Part shown: positions 1-5,343 of the stretch, one piece after another | Position numbering within the stretch: position 1 is the stretch's first letter | Layout: each line of letters begins with the position of its first letter | Source: Clostridia bacterium | Lineage (GTDB): Bacteria > Bacillota > Clostridia > Christensenellales > DTU072 | Direction of reading: 5' to 3' | Assembly: GCA_028703745.1 (NCBI GenBank) | Contig: JAQVME010000078.1 | Coordinates: 1-6,588 of the forward strand | DNA length: 6,588 bases | Notes under the pieces: generated by a model | The model's database searches: none | Told to the model about the DNA's origin: nothing | The model's input: only the letters and a program-made list of their open reading frames with translations | Position numbers and translations under genes: made by a program

Positions 1-1202
1 GCGTCTATTTCTCCCTGTGGAGGCAGCTTCGTGGGATTATCGACTATGAGGCTTTCGCCGTTGGTCTTTTTCACAATATACGAAACGCTGGGCGCGGTAG
101 TTACAAGGTCAAGATCAAATTCCCGCTCCAGTCTCTCTTCAATGATTTCCATATGCAGCAGTCCGAGAAAGCCGCAACGGAATCCGAACCCGAGAGCCGT
201 TGAGGAGTCAGCCTCATATACAAGCGAGGCATCGTTGAGATTCAGCTTCTCAAGCGCATCGCGGAGGTCGTTATATCTTGCGCCGTCCGCGGGGAAAATA
301 CCTGCAAAAACCATAGGGTTGATTTTTTTATAGCCTTTGAGCGGCGTTACCGCCCCGCCCTTCGCCAAAGTAAGCGTATCGCCCACAGATATGTCCTTGA
401 CGTTCTTGATGCTGGCGGCGACATAACCGACATCGCCGGCGTTGAGTACGCTCACCTCTTTCATATTGGGATTGAAAATGCCGACTTCTACGACGTCAAA
501 AACGCGTCCCGTAGAGAACATTTTTATGGCGTCGCCTCTCTTTATACTGCCGTCAACTACTCTTATATTGCAGATTGCGCCCTTAAAATTGTCATATAGC
601 GAATCGAATATCAGCGCTTTTAGCGGCGCAGACGAGTCACCCTTTGGCGGAGGCAGTTTTTCGATGATTTGCACCACCACTTGTTCTATGTTTATGCCTT
701 CTTTGGCGCTTATTTGCGGAGCTTCCGATGCGTCCAGTCCGATAACGTCCTCAATTTCTTTTTTTACTCCTTCGGGGTTTGCGGCGGGAAGGTCGATTTT
801 GTTTATTACGGGAATTATCTCAAGATCGTTGTCGAGAGCAAGATAAACGTTCGTCAAAGTCTGCGCCTCTATGCCTTGAGCGGCGTCTACGACGAGTACT
901 GCGCCCTCGCAAGCTGCAAGCGAACGCGACACCTCGTAAGTAAAATCCACGTGTCCCGGAGTGTCAATAAGGTTGAGCGTATATTCATGCCCTTGATATT
1001 TATAAAACATTCTTACGGGCGTAAGCTTTATGGTTATGCCGCGTTCTCTCTCAATGTCCATTGAGTCAAGCATTTGCTCTTTGAGTTCACGCATGGCAAC
1101 CTGCCCCGTAAGCTGTATTATTCTGTCTGCAAGCGTGCTTTTGCCGTGGTCAATATGCGCCACTATACAAAAGTTCCGTATATATTTTTGTCTGTCGTCC
1201 AT
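1..1202 (-). CDS. lepA: Elongation factor 4 (LepA), N-terminal 400 residues, cut by window edge
   Basis: Ribosome-associated translational GTPase of the LepA/EF4 family, known to act on stalled or mistranslocated ribosomes and in ribosome assembly. The reverse strand is open from an ATG at 1202 to the edge and gives 400 complete residues of a protein usually about 600 long. Seen directly: P-loop AHIDHGKS at residues 15-22, the G2 region with RGIT near 54-57, DTPGH at 80-84, NKID at 134-137 and SAK at 165-167. EF-Tu-like domain II follows at about 190-280, then the start of the EF-G-like domain with the GFGFRCGFLGLLHMEI stretch at 338-353. The start fits the family N-terminus (DRQKYIRNFCIVAHIDHGKST). 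A GGAG lies 12 bases upstream, a rather long spacing. The C-terminal domains, including the LepA-specific one, are outside the window. It is transcribed away from the LUD gene. The reading frame looks intact. Confidence 0.97.
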   Translation of the reverse strand, partial: MDDRQKYIRNFCIVAHIDHGKSTLADRIIQLTGQVAMRELKEQMLDSMDIERERGITIKLTPVRMFYKYQGHEYTLNLIDTPGHVDFTYEVSRSLAACEGAVLVVDAAQGIEAQTLTNVYLALDNDLEIIPVINKIDLPAANPEGVKKEIEDVIGLDASEAPQISAKEGINIEQVVVQIIEKLPPPKGDSSAPLKALIFDSLYDNFKGAICNIRVVDGSIKRGDAIKMFSTGRVFDVVEVGIFNPNMKEVSVLNAGDVGYVAASIKNVKDISVGDTLTLAKGGAVTPLKGYKKINPMVFAGIFPADGARYNDLRDALEKLNLNDASLVYEADSSTALGFGFRCGFLGLLHMEIIEERLEREFDLDLVTTAPSVSYIVKKTNGESLIVDNPTKLPPQGEID

Positions 1203-1237
1203 TAGTAGGTCTTTCTCCAAATCAAATATCAATTATC

Positions 1238-1266
1238 ATTATATATAAAATACTGTAATTAAGCAA
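1238..1266 (-). promoter_or_regulatory. Predicted sigma-A-type promoter of lepA
   Basis: Read on the minus strand, TTGCTT (1266-1261) and a perfect TATAAT (1243-1238) are separated by exactly 17 bases. The downstream end lies about 35 bases before the lepA ATG. The region is very AT-rich. The -35 box matches consensus in only three of six positions, but the -10 is perfect and the spacing ideal. Confidence 0.6.
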
Positions 1267-1273
1267 TAAATTT

Positions 1274-1304
1274 CAATCAAAGTCTTTCATTTGCCCGTTG
1301 ATTG
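1274..1304. repeat. Inverted repeat in the divergent promoter region, possible operator
   Basis: CAATCAA at 1274-1280 is the exact reverse complement of TTGATTG at 1298-1304, with 17 bases between. The half-site centres are 24 bases apart, a little over two helical turns. The repeat brackets the presumed -35 of the LUD gene and lies upstream of the lepA -35. This would suit a dimeric regulator, but a 7-bp AT-rich pair can occur by chance and no regulator gene is in the window. Confidence 0.25.
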
Positions 1305-1313
1305 GTGTATAAT
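1285..1313 (+). promoter_or_regulatory. Predicted promoter of the LUD-GDPD unit
   Basis: A perfect TATAAT at 1308-1313 is preceded by TTTCAT at 1285-1290 with a 17-base spacer. The -35 is weak, so the call rests on the -10 box. It predicts a start near 1320 and a leader of about 25 bases before the ATG at 1346. It is arranged back-to-back with the lepA promoter. Confidence 0.5.
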
Positions 1314-1345
1314 ATTTATACTTTGATTATCGACACGGTGGATAT

Positions 1346-1948
1346 ATGCAATACGCTCTTCTAATAGAAAACTTACGCAAAAGGGGCTTCGTCCCGTTTT
1401 TTGCCGACAGCGTTGAGAAAGGCCGAAATATCGTACTAAACCTTATTCCGAAGGGCTCCGTCATAGGCTTCGGCGGCAGCGTTACCGTCGAACAAACAGG
1501 CATTCTCGACGCTATGAAAGCCGACTATACCCTGTTGCACCGCTCGCTTTTTGACGCTTCGGAGCATGAGCAGCTTTTTCAAAAAATGCACGTTGCAGAC
1601 TGGTATATAGCCAGCGCCAACGCCGTTGCCGAGACGGGTGACATCATAAATATCGACGGCAGAGGCAACCGCGTTGCCGAAATGCTGTTCGGACCAAAAA
1701 ATATTTTGATAATTTGCGGCACAAACAAGGTGGTCAAGGACATAAATGAAGGTATAGACAGAGCGCGGAACGTAGCGGCGCCCAAGAACGCGTTGCGCCT
1801 GAACAAAAAGACGCCCTGCGCCTATACGGGAGAATGTTCGTATTGTTTGAGTCCCGATACTATGTGCAAAGCTACGGTTATACACCACCACCCCACCGGC
1901 GACAAAAACTTTTATTTAGTCATTATTAATGATAGCTTAGGCTATTGA
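1346..1948 (+). CDS. LUD-domain protein (LutC/YkgG-like, DUF162 family)
   Basis: A 200-residue stand-alone LUD-domain protein. Members of this family include LutC of the lactate-utilisation complex, but short single-domain clostridial versions such as this one have no firmly established reaction. Features seen: an N-terminal helix, a glycine-rich segment at 37-45 (GSVIGFGGS) followed by VEQTGILDAM, a central ASANAVAETGDIINIDGRGNRV stretch at 90-110 typical of the domain core, and a C-terminal cysteine group at C158, C164, C167 and C174 (CX5CX2CX6C) next to H180-H182. The Cys pattern resembles the PC-x-TG-x-C-x-x-C motif of clostridial homologues and suggests metal binding, which is inference. 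The protein ends in the usual IINDSLGY-type tail, so it appears complete. The ribosome binding site is weak (GGTGG, 4 bases before the ATG). The GDPD gene follows after 20 bases, so the two are probably co-transcribed. No lutA or lutB is visible. Confidence 0.88.
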   Translation: MQYALLIENLRKRGFVPFFADSVEKGRNIVLNLIPKGSVIGFGGSVTVEQTGILDAMKADYTLLHRSLFDASEHEQLFQKMHVADWYIASANAVAETGDIINIDGRGNRVAEMLFGPKNILIICGTNKVVKDINEGIDRARNVAAPKNALRLNKKTPCAYTGECSYCLSPDTMCKATVIHHHPTGDKNFYLVIINDSLGY

Positions 1949-1953
1949 AATTC

Positions 1954-1959
1954 AGGAGG
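1954..1959 (+). promoter_or_regulatory. Ribosome binding site fixing the GDPD start
   Basis: A perfect AGGAGG lies 9 bases before the ATG at 1969. It selects this ATG over an in-frame TTG at 1945, which overlaps the LUD stop codon and has no comparable site. The first residues (MWLLDRPIAHRG) also match the family start. Confidence 0.8.
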
Positions 1960-1968
1960 ATTATACAT

Positions 1969-2703
1969 ATGTGGTTACTTGACAGACCTATCGCCCACAG
2001 AGGTTTACATGACGACAAGGCAACGGAGAATTCTATGGCGGCTTTTCGCAACGCCATTGAAAAGAACTATTACATCGAAATTGATGTAAGACTGCTTGCC
2101 GACGGCGAAATAGTAGTTTTCCATGACGGTTCACTAAAAAGAGTCTGCGGCAAGAACGCAAAAATAAAAAACTTAACTACAGCCGACATAAAAGGCGGCG
2201 ACTACCTCCTGCCCAACGGAGAGACTATTCCCCTGCTGAAAGAGCTGCTCGAACTTATCGAAGGCAAAACCAAGCTGCTTATCGAACTCAAGACCGTTGC
2301 TGTTTTCAACCATAGGCTTGAACAAAAAGTTTATGAGCTTATTAAAGGCAAACAAGACAGCGTCGCCGTCCAGTCCTTCAGCCCTGCCATAATCAGCTGG
2401 TTCAGAAAGAACGCGCCGGAATTCACCCGCGGCTTCCTCTCTACATATATAGGCAACAGCCTATGCAATGCATTCATAAATCTCACCGGTAAAAAAGTTT
2501 TGCGCAAAAACAAGCCCGATTTCCTAGCCTTCAATATCAAACAGCTGCCTTCAAAGAAGCTTAGCAGCATACTCGAAGAAAAAGACATAAAGCTATTGAG
2601 CTGGACCGTAAGGTCGGAAGAGCTTTTGCAAAAAGCAAAAGAGAACGACGTAGACAACATTATTTTTGAAAAACTTATGCTCGAAAACGACAGCTACAAT
2701 TGA
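1969..2703 (+). CDS. Glycerophosphodiester phosphodiesterase family protein
   Basis: A 244-residue single-domain GDPD (TIM-barrel) protein. The family hydrolyses glycerophosphodiesters to sn-glycerol 3-phosphate and an alcohol, using a divalent metal. Active-site signatures are present in order: H10-R11-G12, E20-N21, E37 and D39 (EIDV), H52-D53 (VFHDG), E106-K108 (LIELK), Q135-S136 and a late W212. This is the normal set, so the enzyme is probably active. The end of the barrel (VDNIIFEKLMLEN) departs from the common IITD.P ending, a minor variation. There is no signal peptide or membrane segment, suggesting a cytoplasmic enzyme. It follows the LUD gene by 20 bases with its own strong ribosome binding site. 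A hairpin with a T-rich tail lies about 33 bases after the stop. The exact substrate cannot be read from sequence. Confidence 0.93.
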   Translation: MWLLDRPIAHRGLHDDKATENSMAAFRNAIEKNYYIEIDVRLLADGEIVVFHDGSLKRVCGKNAKIKNLTTADIKGGDYLLPNGETIPLLKELLELIEGKTKLLIELKTVAVFNHRLEQKVYELIKGKQDSVAVQSFSPAIISWFRKNAPEFTRGFLSTYIGNSLCNAFINLTGKKVLRKNKPDFLAFNIKQLPSKKLSSILEEKDIKLLSWTVRSEELLQKAKENDVDNIIFEKLMLENDSYN

Positions 2704-2707
2704 CATT

Positions 2708-2736
2708 TTTTCACCAATTATTTCTAACTATATAAG
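2708..2736 (+). promoter_or_regulatory. Candidate promoter for the 34-residue ORF
   Basis: TTTTCA (2708-2713) and TATAAG (2731-2736) are separated by 17 bases, matching consensus at four and five of six positions. A transcript would start near 2742-2744, inside the 5' arm of the hairpin at 2737-2766. An exact TTGACA also occurs at 2700-2705 across the GDPD stop, but no good -10 lies at a standard distance from it. Confidence 0.4.
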
Positions 2737-2777
2737 CCTCCCTTCTTCACATACTGAAAAGGGAGGTTATTATTTTT
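2737..2777 (+). terminator. Hairpin after GDPD with T-rich tail, overlapping the next ribosome binding site
   Basis: CCTCCCTT (2737-2744) pairs perfectly with AAGGGAGG (2759-2766) around a 14-base loop and is followed by TTATTATTTTT. It can act as an intrinsic terminator for the LUD-GDPD transcript, although the loop is large and the T tract is interrupted. The 3' arm is also the purine-rich Shine-Dalgarno of the ORF starting at 2778, so in a read-through transcript the fold would hide that site. Confidence 0.55.
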
Positions 2778-2882
2778 ATGAAAAACGGTTTTATTATCGG
2801 TCTGCTAATGGGTACGGCCGGCTCAATGTTTCTTCTTCAAAACGACAAATTACAAAAATCGATCAAGCATATGAAAAAATAA
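2778..2882 (+). CDS. Small single-pass membrane protein, 34 residues, function unknown
   Basis: ATG at 2778 follows a GGGAGG (2761-2766) by 11 bases, and the frame runs to a TAA at 2880-2882. The product has a short charged start (MKN), one hydrophobic segment at about residues 4-20 (GFIIGLLMGTAGSMFLL) with small residues G8, G12, A14, G15 and S16 suited to helix packing, and a basic cytoplasmic-type tail (residues 21-34, five Lys and one His). This layout resembles small clostridial membrane proteins and the N-terminus of YtxH-like proteins, but I do not recognise the family. Support is the ribosome binding site, a candidate promoter and the sensible protein architecture. Against it is the short length, which makes a chance ORF possible. 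A longer frame crossing here (2666-2980) lacks these signals and was dropped. Confidence 0.6.
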   Translation: MKNGFIIGLLMGTAGSMFLLQNDKLQKSIKHMKK

Positions 2883-2887
2883 AGTAT

Positions 2888-2946
2888 ATATGTCATTTCG
2901 ACATAAATGACATCAAGAATAAAATATGTCAACTTTTCATATGTCA
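2888..2946 (+). repeat. Three direct copies of ATATGTCA
   Basis: Identical octamers occur at 2888-2895, 2924-2931 and 2939-2946, each followed by different sequence (TTTCGACAT, ACTTTTCAT, CTTTGACCG). The first and third continue similarly (TGTCATTTCGAC and TGTCACTTTGAC), which suggests that they are ends of related repeat units rather than a regular array. Start-to-start spacings are 36 and 15 bases. Confidence 0.6.
2890..2913. repeat. Perfect 9-bp inverted repeat with 6-base loop
   Basis: ATGTCATTT (2890-2898) and AAATGACAT (2905-2913) flank CGACAT. The stem is AT-rich and has no T tract, so it is not a usual intrinsic terminator. It starts seven bases after the stop of the 34-residue ORF and may protect the 3' end of that transcript or be a remnant of the adjacent repeat family. 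Confidence 0.7.
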
Positions 2947-3030
2947 CTTTGACCGAAGAAATGATAAATCTCATCCATAGTTTTTCGTTGAACCTATGGA
3001 TTTAGTCCTCGAATGATACTGAAGATGACA
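2942..3030. repeat. Fold-back intergenic element with TGTCA ends, possible MITE or dispersed repeat remnant
   Basis: An 89-base segment begins TGTCA (2942-2946) and ends TGACA (3026-3030), and has at its centre a perfect 8-bp inverted repeat, ATCCATAG (2973-2980) and CTATGGAT (2994-3001), around a 13-base loop. The left half reads TGTCACTTTGACCGAAG, then GATAAATCTCATCC. From memory this closely resembles the dispersed TGTCATTTCGACCGAAG...GAGAAATCTCATCC type of intergenic sequence common in clostridial and other genomes. I take it as a diverged copy. No transposase is present and the two halves match only partly outside the ends and core. Confidence 0.5.
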
Positions 3031-3032
3031 AT

Positions 3033-3057
3033 AAAAAAAGGGCTTTCGCCCTTTTTT
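3033..3057 (-). terminator. Bidirectional intrinsic terminator after pnp
   Basis: A GGGC-TTTC-GCCC stem (3040-3051) is flanked by A7 on the left and T6 on the right, so a U tract follows the hairpin on both strands. It lies 22 bases past the pnp stop and also terminates transcription arriving from the LUD-GDPD-small ORF side. This is the clearest terminator in the window. Confidence 0.9.
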
Positions 3058-3079
3058 GATGGTACATTTTGTTTGTTTC

Positions 3080-5164
3080 TTATAGCTTTTGGATAAGTTT
3101 AAGGTCGATTCTGCTCTTTTCGTCAACCTTTATGACTTCTACTCTGACCATATCGCCGAGATTGACTACGTCTTCTACCTTCTCGACTCTCTTATTGGAA
3201 AGCTTGGAGATGTGTACCATGCCGTCCTTGTTGGGGGTAAGCTCGACGAAAGCGCCGAACTGAAGTATCCTGACTACCTTGCCGTCAAAAATGTCGCCCG
3301 GCTCGGGGTCTTTTACTATTGACATAATAATAGCCTTCGCCTTGTCAGCGCCTGTTTCGTCAACGGAAGCGATGAATACCTCGCCCTCGTCGTTTATGTC
3401 AATTTTTACGCCGGTTTCTTCAATGATCTTGTTTATTACTTTGCCGCCGCTGCCGATTACGTCTTTAATCTTCTCGGGGTCTATTGAGAAGCTTATTATC
3501 TTCGGCGCGTATTTGCTCAATGACTTTCTCGGCTCGGCAAGCACGGCAAGCATCTTGTCAAGTATGAACAATCTGCCCAGTCTCGCCTGCTCAAGCGCTT
3601 TTTTGAGAATTTCTTCGTTGATGCCTTTTATTTTGATATCCATCTGAATGGCAGTTATGCCGTCCTTTGTGCCGGCTACCTTGAAATCCATGTCACCGTA
3701 AAAGTCCTCAAGTCCTTGAATATCGCTGAGCACCGAAATGGTGTTGTGGTCCTCGTCCTTAATAAGACCCATAGCTATTCCTGCCACAGGGGCTTTTATG
3801 GGAACGCCTGCGTCCATAAGCGAAAGCGTAGAGCCGCAAACGCTTGCCTGCGAGGTCGAACCGTTGCTGGAAATAATTTCGGAAACAGTTCTGATAGCGT
3901 ACGGGAAAGTAGCTTCTGTGGGCAAAACGGGCTCAAGAGCTCTTTCTGCAAGCGCGCCATGTCCTATTTCGCGGCGGCCGGGGCTTCTCATAGGTTTTGC
4001 TTCGCCCGTAGAATACGGAGGCATATTGTAGTGGTGCATATATCTCTTGAAGACGTCAGAATCGAGACCCTCAAGCTTCTGAACCTCGGAAATAGTACCG
4101 AGAGTCGCAGTCGTCAATGCCTGTGTCTGTCCTCTGGTGAAGACTGCGCTACCGTGCACTCTGGGAAGTATTCCCACCTCGCACCATATGTCGCGAATGT
4201 CGGTAAGCTTTCTGCCGTCGGGACGTACGCCCTCTTCGGCTATTCTTTTTCTTACGAACTTTTTCTTCATTGAATAGATGACGTCACCGACATAATTCAT
4301 GCTGTCGGGGAATATTTCTGCGAAATGCTCCATAATCTCATGGGTCACCTCATCTTCTCTCTTTTCTCTCTCGCTTCTGTCAAAGGTGTCATATATCGTA
4401 GCAATCTTTGCTGCCGAATACTCTTTTACGGCAATTTCGATTTCTTCCGGGGGAAGTCTAAGGGCTACGTTCTTCTTCTCTTTTCCGACTTCTTTCTGTA
4501 CACTTTCAATAAACGCAACTATCTTCTTGATTTCTTCGTGACCGTAAAGAATGCCACCGAGCACGATCTCTTCGGAAAGTTCGTTCGCGCCTGCTTCGAC
4601 CATCATAATTGCATCTTTGGTACCCGCAAGTGATAAATTCAACGCAGATTTTTCTCTCTGCTCATCGTCGGGGTTGATAACGTATTTGCCGTCAACATAA
4701 CCTACAACAACGCTGCCCGTAGGGCCGTTGAAGGGAATATCAGATATGGTGAGCGCAATAGAGCTGCCCAGCATAGCAAAAACCTCGGGGGGAATATTTG
4801 TGTCAACGGAGAGCGCCGTGGTAACGACAGAAACATCATTGAACAAACCTTTTGGGAAAAGCGGGCGTATGGGTCTGTCGATAAGTCTCGATGTCAATAT
4901 AGCCTTGTCGCTCGGCCTGCCTTCTCTCTTCTTGAATCCGCCGGGGATCTTGCCCACAGAGTACATTTTTTCTTCGAAGTCTACTCCCAGAGGGAAAAAG
5001 TCAATACCGTCTCTCGGTTCCTTCGCCATGGTTACGTTGGTCAAAACCACCGTGTCGCCGCACCTGATGAGACATTCGCCGTTTGAATGCGAACAATATC
5101 CTCCGATTTCGACTGATACTTCTCTACCTCCTATGGTTGTAGAAAAAATTCTGCTTTCTTTCAT
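3080..5164 (-). CDS. pnp: Polyribonucleotide nucleotidyltransferase (PNPase)
   Basis: 3'-to-5' phosphorolytic exoribonuclease of mRNA decay, acting as a cytoplasmic homotrimer and often in the degradosome. The product is 694 residues, normal for the family. Domain order: first RNase PH domain (about 5-215, with VDFEEKMYSVGKIPGGF and RLIDRPIRPLFPKG), an all-helical linker (about 235-310), the catalytic second RNase PH domain (about 315-545, with FTRGQTQ at 342-348, SSNGSTSQ at 432-439 and the metal/catalytic residues D487, D493 and K495 in LEDFYGDMDFK), a KH domain with GSGG at 571-574, and an S1 domain (about 622-690). The ATG at 5164 was chosen because AGGAGG sits 5 bases upstream and the protein then starts like its homologues. 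An in-frame GTG at 5194 would add ten residues running through the leader hairpin and ribosome binding site. It lies downstream of rpsO, the usual order. Nothing indicates damage. Confidence 0.98.
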   Translation of the reverse strand: MKESRIFSTTIGGREVSVEIGGYCSHSNGECLIRCGDTVVLTNVTMAKEPRDGIDFFPLGVDFEEKMYSVGKIPGGFKKREGRPSDKAILTSRLIDRPIRPLFPKGLFNDVSVVTTALSVDTNIPPEVFAMLGSSIALTISDIPFNGPTGSVVVGYVDGKYVINPDDEQREKSALNLSLAGTKDAIMMVEAGANELSEEIVLGGILYGHEEIKKIVAFIESVQKEVGKEKKNVALRLPPEEIEIAVKEYSAAKIATIYDTFDRSEREKREDEVTHEIMEHFAEIFPDSMNYVGDVIYSMKKKFVRKRIAEEGVRPDGRKLTDIRDIWCEVGILPRVHGSAVFTRGQTQALTTATLGTISEVQKLEGLDSDVFKRYMHHYNMPPYSTGEAKPMRSPGRREIGHGALAERALEPVLPTEATFPYAIRTVSEIISSNGSTSQASVCGSTLSLMDAGVPIKAPVAGIAMGLIKDEDHNTISVLSDIQGLEDFYGDMDFKVAGTKDGITAIQMDIKIKGINEEILKKALEQARLGRLFILDKMLAVLAEPRKSLSKYAPKIISFSIDPEKIKDVIGSGGKVINKIIEETGVKIDINDEGEVFIASVDETGADKAKAIIMSIVKDPEPGDIFDGKVVRILQFGAFVELTPNKDGMVHISKLSNKRVEKVEDVVNLGDMVRVEVIKVDEKSRIDLKLIQKL

Positions 5165-5169
5165 TAAGT

Positions 5170-5175
5170 CCTCCT
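5170..5175 (-). promoter_or_regulatory. pnp ribosome binding site
   Basis: On the minus strand AAGGAGG ends 5 bases before the ATG at 5164, which decides the start of pnp. It directly abuts the GC-rich hairpin at 5177-5192. Confidence 0.85.
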
Positions 5176-5176
5176 T

Positions 5177-5192
5177 GTCCGCTCCTGCGGAC
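5177..5192 (-). promoter_or_regulatory. GC-rich hairpin in the pnp leader next to the ribosome binding site
   Basis: GTCCGC (5177-5182) and GCGGAC (5187-5192) form a perfect 6-bp stem with a four-base loop (AGGA in the mRNA). It stands out in an otherwise very AT-rich leader and ends one base before AAGGAGG. PNPase of E. coli represses its own mRNA through a leader stem processed by RNase III. A similar role here is only inference, and the stem is too short to be an obvious RNase III substrate. Confidence 0.5.
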
Positions 5193-5222
5193 ACTTTTTA
5201 TATAAATTTTATTTTTACCTAT

Positions 5223-5250
5223 AGTATGACCATTTTGGCGCGGCATTCAA
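5223..5250 (-). promoter_or_regulatory. Candidate pnp promoter
   Basis: On the minus strand TTGAAT (5250-5245) is followed after 16 bases by CATACT (5228-5223), or after 18 bases by TACTAT; each box matches consensus at four of six positions. It lies between the rpsO terminator hairpin and the pnp leader hairpin. A second weak option is TTGACG further upstream (near 5284-5279) with TAAAAA after 18 bases. Confidence 0.4.
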
Positions 5251-5302
5251 ACTCATTTTTTAGCAAAAAAAGGAAATATACGTCAAAACTTCGTTATAAG
5301 AA

Positions 5303-5328
5303 AATGGGGCTGTACAAACAACCCCATT
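5303..5328 (-). terminator. rpsO-pnp intergenic terminator hairpin
   Basis: AATGGGG (5303-5309) and CCCCATT (5322-5328) pair over 7 bp, and after one C/A mismatch TGT/ACA adds three more pairs around a four-base loop. On the minus strand the hairpin is followed by TTCTTATAA, a weak U tract. It starts 16 bases after the rpsO stop. A leaky terminator here would let some transcripts continue into pnp. Confidence 0.7.
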
Positions 5329-5343
5329 CTTCGGCAGTTTAAG

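Noticed and set aside
442..1064. Two overlapping plus-strand frames opposite lepA
   Set aside because: The minus strand gives an unbroken, strongly conserved LepA with all GTPase motifs; the plus frames are its shadows.
1436..1891. 151-residue minus-strand frame opposite the LUD gene
   Set aside because: It is antisense to a recognisable LUD domain and has no ribosome binding site or family resemblance.
1945..1968. Upstream TTG start adding eight residues to the GDPD protein
   Set aside because: It overlaps the LUD stop, lacks a ribosome binding site, and AGGAGG lies correctly before the ATG at 1969.
2888..2946. Possible short CRISPR-like array from the three ATATGTCA copies
   Set aside because: Repeats are only 8 bases, spacings are unequal (36 and 15), and no cas gene is present.
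2666..2980. 104-residue plus-strand frame
   Set aside because: It starts inside GDPD in another frame, has no ribosome binding site, and crosses the hairpin and repeats. Its end (HFDRRNDKSHP) is a spurious translation of the dispersed repeat.
3716..4273. 185-residue plus-strand frame opposite pnp
   Set aside because: It is a shadow of the pnp coding sequence, with Cys/Arg/Ser-rich low-quality composition and no start signals.
5165..5194. GTG start at 5194 extending PNPase by ten residues
   Set aside because: The added codons run through the leader hairpin and the AAGGAGG site; the ATG at 5164 has ideal spacing and a family-like N-terminus.
4728..5342. 204-residue plus-strand frame opposite pnp
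   Set aside because: It is antisense to well-conserved pnp codons and runs through the leader and terminator; it has no protein features of its own.
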